From Salicibibacter cibi (GTDB lineage Bacteria; Bacillota; Bacilli; Bacillales; Marinococcaceae): DNA of 64,000 bases. Shown here piece after piece: positions 1 to 6,995 of this stretch (the stretch's first letter is position 1; every line of letters begins with the position of its first letter). The notes beneath the pieces were generated by a model. That model saw only the letters and a list, made by a program, of their open reading frames with translations, did not search any database and was not told the DNA's origin. The stretch covers positions 2,356,001-2,420,000 of the forward strand of contig NZ_CP054706.1 in assembly GCF_016495865.1 (NCBI RefSeq), in the 5' to 3' direction. The translations under genes were made by a program, and so were the position numbers.

Positions 1-367
1 CATTATCGTCGTTCCGAGCATTGCCTATATATTTGCTGATGACAGATGGAAGAAAATATTCTCCTAACGTAAACGAAGCCCCTACCTTTAATTGCGATTG
101 TGTTCTTTCATTAGCGTAACGCACAGCTTCCCTAGAATTATAATATTCATGTATGATCGCTTTCGCGTGGGGATAGAGAGTTTCACCAACTTCTGTCAAT
201 GACACGCTCCCTTTATCTCTGTTAAATAGCAATGCACCGTATTCTTCTTCTAAATATCGAATGCTTTTAGTAGCGGATGGTTGTGAAAGATAACTTCGTC
301 TGGCTGCACCACTGATGCTTCCTTCTTCCACTATGCAGCAAAATAATTCCAATAACTTTATATTCAC
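1..367 (-). CDS. LysR-family transcriptional regulator, C-terminus cut by window edge
   Basis: Reading from a GTG at 367, the frame stays open to the window edge (about 122 residues). It starts MNIKLLELFCCIVEEGSIS, then GAARRSYLSQPSATKSIRYL, the winged helix-turn-helix of LysR-type regulators, and continues LFNRDKGSVSLTEVGETLY as in LysR wing and linker sequences. The effector-binding domain is off the edge. An AAGGGGG Shine-Dalgarno lies about 10 bases before the GTG. The gene starts 15 bases after the stop of the TSUP permease gene on the same strand, so it may be its regulator; that link is inference from adjacency. No ATG fits the N-terminus, which is why GTG was chosen. Confidence 0.85.
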   Translation of the reverse strand, partial: MNIKLLELFCCIVEEGSISGAARRSYLSQPSATKSIRYLEEEYGALLFNRDKGSVSLTEVGETLYPHAKAIIHEYYNSREAVRYANERTQSQLKVGASFTLGEYFLPSVISKYIGNARNDDN

Positions 368-382
368 TACATTCATCCCCCT

Positions 383-1153
383 TCAAACTAACAAGGTTAT
401 ACCAATTAGAATGACAATTACAGCTAACATTCTTGTAATAGTTGAGGCTGCTAATCGTTTTGAAATCAAGGCTCCAACTTGCGATCCAATCAATACGCCT
501 ATACCACTCCATAGTAATATTTCCCAATCAATGTCTTGACGTATGATAGGAGCAACTAAGCCAACAAAGGAATATATAGATAAGGCATAAATAGATGTTG
601 CTGTTGCCTTATGCATATTTAAATGAAAAAGATACACTAGAATTGGAACAAGTAACCATCCTCCACCAATTCCAAAAAATGAAGAGACAACGCCAATAAC
701 TATCCCTACCATTAAAGTTAGCCAAATTTTTCTTCTTTTATGTTCTATTACTGCTGCTGTTTCTTGATGAAACTCCTCTGCATCTATTGAGGTCTCAGGG
801 GGTTTTTTTATGGATAAAAAAAGTCCGAGTCCAACAAGCAATATGGAAAAAGCATAATAAAACGTTTGTTCATTCACAATGTTAACCAACCAATTCCCCA
901 AAAGTGTTCCCGGAATAGCAGCTAAACCTAAAAATGTACCTTCATACAACTGTACTCTTTGCTGTTTTAAATAAGGATACAAACCGGAAACGCTATTAAG
1001 GAATACGATCGCTAATCCTGTACCGGCAGCCATTTGCGGAGAAATATTATAAAAAAGCAAAAGCATTGGCACAAGAATAAAACCGCCTCCCGCACCAACA
1101 ATAATCCCGTAAGCGCTTGCTAAAATACCAAGGACGATGAGTAAAATAAACAT
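383..1153 (-). CDS. TSUP (TauE/SafE) family anion permease
   Basis: A 256-residue, very hydrophobic protein with about eight membrane segments arranged as two similar halves. The halves carry the glycine-rich signatures GAGGGFILVPMLL (N-half) and GIGGGWLLVPILV (C-half) that mark the TauE/SafE/TSUP family. Family members export or import sulfite, sulfoacetate or other small organosulfur or carboxylate anions; the substrate cannot be read from sequence. A charged cytoplasmic loop (about residues 115-145) separates the halves. A LysR-type regulator follows after 15 bases. A TetR-type palindrome lies some 270 bases upstream, probably too far to be its own operator. Confidence 0.88.
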   Translation of the reverse strand: MFILLIVLGILASAYGIIVGAGGGFILVPMLLLFYNISPQMAAGTGLAIVFLNSVSGLYPYLKQQRVQLYEGTFLGLAAIPGTLLGNWLVNIVNEQTFYYAFSILLVGLGLFLSIKKPPETSIDAEEFHQETAAVIEHKRRKIWLTLMVGIVIGVVSSFFGIGGGWLLVPILVYLFHLNMHKATATSIYALSIYSFVGLVAPIIRQDIDWEILLWSGIGVLIGSQVGALISKRLAASTITRMLAVIVILIGITLLV

Positions 1154-1420
1154 ACCTGTTCCCTACTTTTTGTGTTGTTGTTTTAATTATTTCACAAAAA
1201 AGCAGGAAATGGCGGCTCAGAATCCATTTGTTATATGCCATAATAAATTAGCATAGCGTCATAAATCGCGTATGTTCCGTGGGCATGCACCTGCCCCAAT
1301 GGCGTTGAAAAGCTTCCATCCGCAAATTATGCTTTCTCCATGCCATCTTCTTCGTGCTTCTATAACCCTCTAGTTTCTCTACATTTCCTTTCCCATATTA
1401 GACAATTATTACTTCTCTTA

Positions 1421-1438
1421 ATACTAATCGGTTAGTAT
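1421..1438. promoter_or_regulatory. TetR-type palindromic operator
   Basis: ATACTAATCGGTTAGTAT has perfect 7-base arms (ATACTAA/TTAGTAT) around a 4-base centre, the layout of TetR-family operators. A possible plus-strand promoter, TAGACA with a 17-base spacer and TACTAA, overlaps it. No intact gene lies directly downstream on either strand, so this may be the orphaned control region of a lost gene. Confidence 0.45.
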
Positions 1439-1528
1439 GTTAAACATTACAATAATGATTTTAAAAATGCAACAATAATTGGTTAGAGGTTTAATGCTCC
1501 ATAATGTCTTTAAATCCATTGAATAAAT

Positions 1529-1557
1529 CCTCTCACATGACTGAAGTCACGAGTCTC
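1529..1557. mobile_element. Possible IS200/IS605-type end remnant
   Basis: The reverse complement reads GACTCGTGACTTCAGTCATG, with a TGACT/AGTCA mini-hairpin. Such 'GACTTCAGTC' hairpins are common at the right end of TnpB-carrying IS200/IS605 elements. No transposase or TnpB frame is next to it, so at most it is a solo end. The assignment rests on pattern memory only. Confidence 0.25.
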
Positions 1558-1588
1558 CGATAGCCTAATTCGAAGAATTGGCAAAACG

Positions 1589-1630
1589 AAACAGCAAATA
1601 ACCCTGTCTACATAGGGTTATAGCTGTTTT
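1589..1630. terminator. Long hairpin, shared with 8574-8613
   Basis: AAACAGCAAATAACCCT pairs with AGGGTTATAGCTGTTT across an 8-base loop, and T-tracts follow on the plus strand. The same core (AATAACCCTG...AGGGTTAT...GCTGTTTT) occurs at 8574-8613 in the same orientation. It looks like an intrinsic terminator, but its duplication on both sides of the LacI-controlled module also fits a mobile-element end. Confidence 0.5.
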
Positions 1631-1676
1631 ATCATCAATTTAGCTACAGAAGTCTAAACTATAGCTCAAGCTCTCA

Positions 1677-1790
1677 CCATTCACAACCAAACTCCCTACA
1701 TGCTACACACTTCCGTGAGCGATCAAAGATTCCGACGGGATAGATCAGCCCCCCGCGCGACCATCTGTTCTTTTTTTCAATGTCAACAAA
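1677..1790 (-). pseudogene. Remnant of an MDR/quinone oxidoreductase gene
   Basis: Two blocks match the intact oxidoreductase gene at 10663-11649. Positions 1678-1702 resemble 10674-10698 (its 3' end, 'cattcacaaccaa..tccc'). Positions 1711-1790 resemble about 10970-11060 ('cgtgagcg.tcaaag', 'atcagcccc', 'ccatctgtt'). The sequence between these blocks is deleted, and frames are broken. This is a relic of a paralogue or of a duplicated copy. Confidence 0.55.
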
Positions 1791-1804
1791 TAAATAATGT
1801 CAAT

Positions 1805-2209
1805 TTACTCACCCTCACGTTCATACAAATGTACTTCCAATTCCTCCCTAATCCTTGTTGGAATAGGCTCTGGTTGCTTTTCTTCCCTATTATAATTCAC
1901 ATAAATCGCTTTTCCTCGGGCACAAATCGTGTCGCCTTGATGAATCTCTTCATATAATTCCAGGCTTGATTTCCCGATCCGCTTCACCCATGTGTACACG
2001 TCAACATTTGTTCCGAAATAAATCTGGCTTACATAATCAATCGATGTATGGAGGATAATCATTCGCCAGTTGACAAATGAATGATCCGGTGTAAATAATT
2101 TAAAAATGGGATTCCGTGCTGCTTCCAGCCAGACGGGTAAGGTGGTGTTATTGATATGGCCAACGCCGTCTGTTTCAGACACTCTGGGTTCTATGATTGT
2201 TTTGTACAT
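1805..2209 (-). CDS. Acyl-CoA thioesterase, 4HBT hot-dog fold
   Basis: A protein of about 134 residues of the YbgC/FadM-like 4-hydroxybenzoyl-CoA thioesterase class. The early segment VSETDGVGHINNTTLPVWLE carries the family motif in which an Asp/His pair near the N-terminus of the long helix activates water (usually D..GH.NN..Y..W.E). It hydrolyses acyl-CoA thioesters in the cytoplasm; chain length is unknown. The frame is open upstream to 2254, but the ATG at 2209 is preferred because a GAAAGGA site lies about 12 bases before it; the ATG at 2221 would touch that site. It is the last gene of the LacI-controlled operon and may remove CoA from a pathway intermediate. Confidence 0.8.
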   Translation of the reverse strand: MYKTIIEPRVSETDGVGHINNTTLPVWLEAARNPIFKLFTPDHSFVNWRMIILHTSIDYVSQIYFGTNVDVYTWVKRIGKSSLELYEEIHQGDTICARGKAIYVNYNREEKQPEPIPTRIREELEVHLYEREGE

Positions 2210-2275
2210 CTTTATAACCATTCCTTTCTCAGTGCCCTCAAGGGGTTGGCTCATTGCATAGGAGACAACAAATAG

Positions 2276-3454
2276 TTATTCACCAAATTTTAATTCACCC
2301 TCGAACGCAGCTCTATATCGATCCCGAATATCATTCTGGGTAAATGGCATAGGACTTCTATCTAGTAATCTTTTCTGTTTAATGCCTTCCTCCGCGAGCA
2401 GATCCAAATCATCTTCTTTAACGCCAAATGACTGTAATTTGCTCGGGATACCAACGTCTTTCACGATATTTCTCAATTCACGAACGGCGGCGATGGTTGC
2501 TTCGCGTTTGCTCATAGATTCTGTAGTTACACCTAATTTTTCAGCCATGACAGTCATTTTATCAATGCAAGACGGCCAAATATAATCGTATATATACGGG
2601 AGGAGCACTGCGTTTGCTTCCCCATGAGGAATTTTATAAATACCTCCTAATGGATAGGCAAGCGCATGGACGCCGGCCACCCCGGCGTTATAAAAACTTA
2701 AACCGGCAATCATGCTTCCCCACGCCATATTACTGCGTGCTTCTATATTTCCCCCATTCCATACAGCAGTACGAATGCTGGAAGAAATACGCTCAATAGC
2801 ATCTAACGCCAGCGCATCGGTTAGAGGTGTCGCATTAACAGACGTTAAAGATTCAACCGCGTGTGTGAGTGCATCAACGCCAGTTGCAGCTGTAATTTTC
2901 GGCGGGACCGTATAAGTCAATTCAGGATCCACTACTGCCACGTCAGCAATTAAATGTTCATGCGTGAGGACATCCTTGGTATTTTCTAAAGAAAAAACAG
3001 CGATATCGGTTACTTCTGCACCAGTACCGGACGTTGTGGGAATGAGTATTTTCGGTAAACCCTTCGCTTTTATTGATTTTGTTCCGGATAGATTTAAATA
3101 ATCTTCCACGTTCCCGTCGTGATCCTTTAATACTGCGGCGGCCTTTGCAATATCCAGAGAACTCCCCCCTCCAATCCCGATGACAAGATCGGCATCAAAT
3201 GCCTTTACCGCCTGTAAAGCTTTATTGCCTATATCTAACGGAGGTTCCGGTACAAGCTCTGAATAAACTTGATACTCTATCCCCTGTCCTTGTAAGTGCG
3301 TTTCAAGTTTTTGAACAACACCTGCATCAATAACCCCAGGATCAGCGTATACCATTACTTTTTTGGCATTAAAAGAATGAATGAGCGACGGAACCTTTCG
3401 GATCCCCCCTTCCCCTGTTACAAGTTTTAGAGGGGAGACAAAAGAATGAGACAT
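2276..3454 (-). CDS. Iron-containing alcohol dehydrogenase
   Basis: A 392-residue group III (iron-dependent) NAD(P)-linked alcohol dehydrogenase. The glycine-rich GIGGGSSLDIAKAAAV cofactor loop (about residue 93) is followed by PTTSGTGAEVTDIAVF. The metal-ligand histidines lie in GVAGVHALAYPLGG and IPHGEANAVLLPY, and length and motif order are standard. The start at 3454 follows AAAGGAG at 8 bases. Members of this family include 4-hydroxybutyrate, 1,3-propanediol and lactaldehyde dehydrogenases. The partner aldehyde dehydrogenase across the divergent promoter looks like a succinate-semialdehyde dehydrogenase, so 4-hydroxybutyrate is a reasonable substrate guess, not a demonstrated one. The symporter gene ends 13 bases upstream. 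Confidence 0.92.
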   Translation of the reverse strand: MSHSFVSPLKLVTGEGGIRKVPSLIHSFNAKKVMVYADPGVIDAGVVQKLETHLQGQGIEYQVYSELVPEPPLDIGNKALQAVKAFDADLVIGIGGGSSLDIAKAAAVLKDHDGNVEDYLNLSGTKSIKAKGLPKILIPTTSGTGAEVTDIAVFSLENTKDVLTHEHLIADVAVVDPELTYTVPPKITAATGVDALTHAVESLTSVNATPLTDALALDAIERISSSIRTAVWNGGNIEARSNMAWGSMIAGLSFYNAGVAGVHALAYPLGGIYKIPHGEANAVLLPYIYDYIWPSCIDKMTVMAEKLGVTTESMSKREATIAAVRELRNIVKDVGIPSKLQSFGVKEDDLDLLAEEGIKQKRLLDRSPMPFTQNDIRDRYRAAFEGELKFGE

Positions 3455-3467
3455 AATAACAGCTCCT

Positions 3468-4964
3468 TTAAGGTTCACTACTTATTTTTTTCGATTTATT
3501 CTCGGGATGAGACGTGAACATGGTAACAACGTACATTACGGTCATACTGATCAATACTGCGATGCCTGAAGCTCCGAATGGATTGGAAAAATCGAAACCA
3601 AATGGCAAATACACAATCCAATATACGATATTGCCCGCCAATAGTGAAGATACAGCGGCTTGTTTCGTTGATCTTTTCCATAGAGCTCCGACGATGATTG
3701 GACCGGCTGTAGCGGACATGATACCACCAATACCAATCCACATAAATATGGACAAATACTCTGGTGGTGTCCAACCAACTATAACTGCAGCAATAATAAC
3801 AACAAAGGTACTGTATCTGCTAATTAAAAGTTCATTGCGCTCTGCCTTTTCTTTCGTGATTTTAATCCTCGGTACGATCGTTTTACGATATAAATCATTG
3901 GCAAACAGTTGAGTAATCGAAACCACTAGACCATCCGACGTCGACATGACAGCAGACAACACCGCTACAGCAAAGAAAGCTGCTATGGCTGGCGGAAAAA
4001 TTTCACTAAACAGGACTGGTATAATTTGATCCGGGTTAATACCAGCATCACTGCCAATAACCGCGATACCATGCATACCACCAAGTGCCATTAATGGAAG
4101 AATAGTCGCGATGACCGTACAATACATGATAAGTTTTTTAAGATCACGGCCAGATTTTACCGCCATAAATTTATTCCCTAAATGTGGTTGAATAGCAAAG
4201 GGAAGATGGGCGATAAACAACAGGGCAACCAACCAAAAGGAACCGTAGGTATCATCTCCGGGCAAAAATAATTGATTGAATCCACCTTGCGGTTTTTCTT
4301 CATCAATGGTTGAGAGCATATCACCAAAGCCACCATCGACACCTACACTGCCAACGAAAGAAAAAAATACGACAACAGCGACAACAAGCATTAAAAATCC
4401 TTGAATAGCATCCGTCATAATGTCCGAATGTGAGCCACCCATAAACACATAGATAGAAAGAACAACCCCTGTGATAATGAGACCCGTCTCATATTCAACA
4501 CCCATCATCGTTTGGAACATGGTGGCAGCCGCTACAAATTGCGAAACGACATAAAAAATTAATAAAATGGAAATGATCGTTAAGGCTATGCGCAAAAAAT
4601 CACTTTGATACCGTTCACCAATAAATTCCGGGATTGTTCTCGTACCGTATTTATCTCCGTATTTTTTGATAACTTTAGCGACAAATACCATTCCGATGAC
4701 TGTTGCGATTGGGTAAAGTAATGGATACCACAAGCTAGGTGTTCCAATATCATAGGCAAGACCAGGCATCCCCATAAAAGTGGAACCACTCGAAATCCCC
4801 GCAGCGATCACAAGCGCGATCGTAAAAGGGCCATAACTTGAACGGGCTGTGGCGAAATCATCAGCCGTATTGGTTTTTTTCATTCCAACCCAACCCAGAA
4901 CAAGCATCATCCCTATGAAAAGGGCCATAAATATCCAAGAATATATAGTAATAGAATCAGTCAT
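3468..4964 (-). CDS. Sodium:solute symporter (SSS family)
   Basis: A 498-residue membrane protein with about 13 transmembrane segments, beginning with a short outside N-terminus and IFMALFIGMMLVLGWVGMKK. The early loop TADDFATARSSYGPFTIALV and AAGISSGSTFMGMPGLAY are typical of sodium:solute symporters (PutP/PanF/DhlC class), where the GxSSG region builds the Na+ and substrate site. It should import a small organic acid or related compound using the Na+ gradient, which suits a haloalkaliphile. A 31-residue membrane peptide gene precedes it by 13 bases, as in other two-component SSS operons. GGGGG lies 9 bases before the ATG. Confidence 0.92.
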   Translation of the reverse strand: MTDSITIYSWIFMALFIGMMLVLGWVGMKKTNTADDFATARSSYGPFTIALVIAAGISSGSTFMGMPGLAYDIGTPSLWYPLLYPIATVIGMVFVAKVIKKYGDKYGTRTIPEFIGERYQSDFLRIALTIISILLIFYVVSQFVAAATMFQTMMGVEYETGLIITGVVLSIYVFMGGSHSDIMTDAIQGFLMLVVAVVVFFSFVGSVGVDGGFGDMLSTIDEEKPQGGFNQLFLPGDDTYGSFWLVALLFIAHLPFAIQPHLGNKFMAVKSGRDLKKLIMYCTVIATILPLMALGGMHGIAVIGSDAGINPDQIIPVLFSEIFPPAIAAFFAVAVLSAVMSTSDGLVVSITQLFANDLYRKTIVPRIKITKEKAERNELLISRYSTFVVIIAAVIVGWTPPEYLSIFMWIGIGGIMSATAGPIIVGALWKRSTKQAAVSSLLAGNIVYWIVYLPFGFDFSNPFGASGIAVLISMTVMYVVTMFTSHPENKSKKISSEP

Positions 4965-4977
4965 TGCTCAATGCCCC

Positions 4978-5073
4978 CTAATCATCATTTAATAAATTTG
5001 TTTTCCATAGAACAATTGCCATTCCTATCCAAGTTCCGACAATCATAACGGCCCCAATAACAAGAAAAGTCAT
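4978..5073 (-). CDS. Symporter small accessory membrane peptide (31 aa)
   Basis: A 31-codon gene whose product starts MTFLVIGAVMIVGTWIGMAI and ends LWKTNLLNDD: a single transmembrane helix with a short charged tail. Its ATG overlaps the stop of the 163-aa gene upstream (ATGA), and the sodium:solute symporter begins 13 bases after its own stop, so all three should be translationally linked. GGAAGGTAGG is placed 6 bases before the start. Tiny one-helix partners encoded directly before SSS- and NSS-family transporters are known in Bacillota ('symporter small accessory protein', MetS-like). Size and position support that role here. Confidence 0.75.
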   Translation of the reverse strand: MTFLVIGAVMIVGTWIGMAIVLWKTNLLNDD

Positions 5074-5561
5074 ATTTTTCCTACCTTCCTTTCTATAAAC
5101 TGATAAATCTCCGGAAACTTATCAATTTTATCTAATGAATTGGACATTGGTTCAAATAAATAAGTTTTTGTTTTCTTGCTGAACCTTCCGGGTTTTTCGA
5201 TTAATTGATAAGGTATATACACCCATTGACTTGCTAAAAGCTCTATCGTTGGCACACTCCAGGATCTTACCCTATAAAGATAATGGCGGCGTAGTGTTTC
5301 AAATGCTTCCTCAATACAAGCATGTTCAGTCATTATTTCTTTTATTGCGTCGGATTCTATAACCTCTTCTTTGCGAAGGTCAGGAAGTTGGTTGGCGATA
5401 CTGGTTCCTCCCCTCACGCTATCCGTCATTGTAGTTACTTTCTCCTTACGATGACCATAAATTAACCGATAGGTAACCATCCACTCTGTATAGTAATGAG
5501 GATAATAAAAAGAGGAATAACCCTCTTGTTTTTTACAATCAAATACAGTAGCTTCCATCAT
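5070..5561 (-). CDS. Hypothetical protein, first gene of LacI-controlled operon
   Basis: A 163-residue soluble protein that I do not recognise. It is rich in aromatic residues and Tyr near the N-terminus (SSFYYPHYYTEWMVTYRLIY), has an acidic helical middle (about 85-105) and a basic C-terminus. No signal peptide, membrane helix or catalytic motif is evident. GAGGTG lies 7 bases before the first of two ATGs. It is the promoter-proximal gene of the operon: the LacI-type palindrome at 5580-5593 sits about 20 bases upstream. Its stop overlaps the start of the accessory peptide gene. It could be a substrate-binding helper or an enzyme of the pathway. Confidence 0.7.
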   Translation of the reverse strand: MMEATVFDCKKQEGYSSFYYPHYYTEWMVTYRLIYGHRKEKVTTMTDSVRGGTSIANQLPDLRKEEVIESDAIKEIMTEHACIEEAFETLRRHYLYRVRSWSVPTIELLASQWVYIPYQLIEKPGRFSKKTKTYLFEPMSNSLDKIDKFPEIYQFIERKVGKI

Positions 5562-5579
5562 GTGTTCACCTCAATTTTT

Positions 5580-5593
5580 TGAATGCGCATTCA
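5580..5593. promoter_or_regulatory. LacI-family operator, copy 1
   Basis: TGAATGCGCATTCA is a perfect 14-base palindrome with the central CG of LacI/GalR operators. It lies between the lacI-type gene stop and the 163-aa gene. A possible -10 (TATAAA) lies a few bases upstream on the minus strand, within the end of the regulator gene. Identical or near-identical palindromes occur at 6616 and 6750. Confidence 0.8.
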
Positions 5594-5600
5594 CAAAGCT

Positions 5601-6599
5601 TTATAATTTACGAGTGGTGTTTCTTTGATACAAAATAGGGTCTAAAGTAATTTGCACAGGTTTTTGAGACGATTGGTCGCCCTCAATTGCATCGATTAGA
5701 TACTCAATCCCTAACCTTCCTAAATTTGTGTTTGACTGTAGACCAATCGTTGTCAGTTTAAAGGAATGATGACTTGAAATTCGTATGTTATCCATCCCAC
5801 AAATACTAATATCTTCCGGGATGCAGTAACCTAATTCGATCAAAATGTCGATTACGAATAAAGCAATTGAATCTGTGCTGGCAAATATAGCCGTTGGTTT
5901 ATTTTTTCTGCCCATCATCATTAAAACGGCTTCCTTGACCCCTTTTTCACTTGTATCCGTTTCCCAGATTAAGTGCTCATCAATCGGAATTTTGTTCCTT
6001 TGCATTTCTCTCATAAATCCGGCGTGCCTACCATAAAAGGTAGATGCATACAACGGACCCCCAATAAAACCAATGCTTCGATGACCTAACTCCAATAAAT
6101 GGTTAGCAGCCACCTCTCCTGCTTTTTCATTATCTATTTCAACAAAATCCCCACCTTTATTATGCTTTCTGTTAAACATAATATATGGGGTTTTTAAAGA
6201 TATTAAGTCCTCGTAAATCGGATCATCCATAAATATGGAAGATATGATCATGCCATCCACTTGTGCTGACAGGACCGTTTCATAAATAGATAAGTTGTCT
6301 TCATCGTTTGCAAAAAAGACGTTGGTTTTGTATCCATTTTCATTGGCGTAATTAACGATTGAGGTCGTTGTATCAACGAAAAAAGGATTGTGTATAGGTC
6401 CGGAAATTAATGCAATCGTTTTCGTTCGTTTGTTAACAAGTGATCTCGCTATGGTGTTAGGACGATAATTCAGTTCCTTCATAGCATTCCTTACCTTTTC
6501 CAGGTTGGATTCTGTCACTCTGTCAGGCTCATTTAACACGCGAGAAACGGTTGATTGAGAGACACCGGCTCTGTTTGCTACATCCTTTGAAGAAACCAT
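5601..6599 (-). CDS. LacI/GalR-family transcriptional regulator
   Basis: A 332-residue repressor. The N-terminal MVSSKDVANRAGVSQSTVSRV is the canonical LacI helix-turn-helix, followed by the hinge helix region LNYRPNTIARSLVNKRTKTI and a periplasmic-binding-protein-like effector domain (about 60-330). The start at 6599 has GAAGGAG 5 bases upstream; upstream in-frame codons would run through the operator. It likely represses itself, the divergent aldehyde dehydrogenase and the symporter operon through TGAATRCGCATTCA sites in front of all three. The inducer is unknown but should be the transported substrate or a product. Confidence 0.92.
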   Translation of the reverse strand: MVSSKDVANRAGVSQSTVSRVLNEPDRVTESNLEKVRNAMKELNYRPNTIARSLVNKRTKTIALISGPIHNPFFVDTTTSIVNYANENGYKTNVFFANDEDNLSIYETVLSAQVDGMIISSIFMDDPIYEDLISLKTPYIMFNRKHNKGGDFVEIDNEKAGEVAANHLLELGHRSIGFIGGPLYASTFYGRHAGFMREMQRNKIPIDEHLIWETDTSEKGVKEAVLMMMGRKNKPTAIFASTDSIALFVIDILIELGYCIPEDISICGMDNIRISSHHSFKLTTIGLQSNTNLGRLGIEYLIDAIEGDQSSQKPVQITLDPILYQRNTTRKL

Positions 6600-6615
6600 A
6601 ATAACTCCTTCTGTG

Positions 6616-6629
6616 TGAATACGCATTCA
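6616..6629. promoter_or_regulatory. LacI-family operator, copy 2 (lacI autoregulation)
   Basis: TGAATACGCATTCA has a single change from the other two copies. It lies 17 bases before the regulator's start codon and downstream of its predicted promoter, so it should block transcription of the repressor gene itself. Confidence 0.78.
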
Positions 6630-6647
6630 AAGATTCATTGATATTAT

Positions 6648-6675
6648 ATTAAAATGAAGTCACTTTTTTTGTCAA
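6648..6675 (-). promoter_or_regulatory. Predicted promoter of the LacI-type regulator
   Basis: On the minus strand, TTGACA (6675-6670) is separated by 16 bases from TTTAAT (6653-6648), a sigma-A-type promoter pointing into the repressor gene. Operator copy 2 lies just downstream. Confidence 0.5.
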
Positions 6676-6709
6676 TATGTAAGAGCTTACTTGTTTGATT
6701 GTTAGTATA

Positions 6710-6738
6710 TTTACTTTTTTTCTTTGTATGTTTATAAT
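6710..6738 (+). promoter_or_regulatory. Predicted promoter of the aldehyde dehydrogenase
   Basis: TTTACT (6710-6715), a 17-base spacer and a perfect TATAAT (6733-6738) point toward the aldehyde dehydrogenase. Operator copy 3 covers the expected transcription start, giving classical repression by blocking initiation. Confidence 0.65.
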
Positions 6739-6749
6739 ATATTTAGTTG

Positions 6750-6763
6750 TGAATGCGCATTCA
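6750..6763. promoter_or_regulatory. LacI-family operator, copy 3
   Basis: TGAATGCGCATTCA, identical to copy 1, is centred about 20 bases after the TATAAT at 6733-6738. It places the aldehyde dehydrogenase under the same repressor as the symporter operon. Confidence 0.8.
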
Positions 6764-6823
6764 AAGTTAGGAAAGGCAGGTATTGGTATAATCATGAAAC
6801 AAAAAATTTATATTAACAACCAC

Positions 6824-6995
6824 TGGCAACCTGGATTCCCGCAAAAAACGCTATTTTATAACGAGGAATGCGATTATAAAGGGATTTAGATATATAAATC
6901 ATCGTTACATATATTTTTGTATAACGAGGCAAGAATGTTGTTGTAACGGCAATTATAGACTACCTCGTTATAAATTCCGGGAATCCAGGTGGCAA
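6824..6995. repeat. 6-bp target-site duplication flanking the insertion
   Basis: TGGCAA occurs at 6824-6829 and again at 6990-6995, directly abutting the inverted-repeat ends of the insertion. Only one copy is needed to restore the aldehyde dehydrogenase frame, so the other was generated on insertion. Confidence 0.8.
6830..6989. mobile_element. 160-bp MITE-like element
   Basis: The ends are perfect 12-base inverted repeats (CCTGGATTCCCG ... CGGGAATCCAGG). A second inner pair, TTATAACGAGG ... CCTCGTTATAA, extends the terminal structure, and a third TATAACGAGG copy lies near 6920-6929. The interior is AT-rich and encodes nothing recognisable. With its 6-bp target duplication this is a small non-autonomous transposable element. 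The parent family is not identifiable from the ends; six-base duplications are known for IS481 and IS982 relatives among others. Confidence 0.8.

Larger units (their letters stand above)
1154..1804. other. Decayed intergenic region with remnants
   Basis: This 650-base gap holds no intact gene. It contains a TetR-type palindrome (1421-1438), a piece resembling an IS200/IS605-family end (1529-1557), a strong hairpin that recurs at 8574 (1589-1630), and a scrambled fragment of a quinone-oxidoreductase-like gene (1677-1790). The mixture looks like a deletion-prone junction between the TSUP gene and the LacI-controlled module. Confidence 0.6.

Noticed and set aside
6695..6889. A 64-aa membrane-peptide gene between the operator and the aldehyde dehydrogenase
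   Set aside because: Its start lies upstream of the predicted promoter and its second half is the N-terminus of the aldehyde dehydrogenase running into the insertion.
6830..6989. Self-splicing intron within the aldehyde dehydrogenase
   Set aside because: It is too short for group I or II introns, lacks their core motifs, and the 6-bp flanking duplication with terminal inverted repeats fits DNA transposition.
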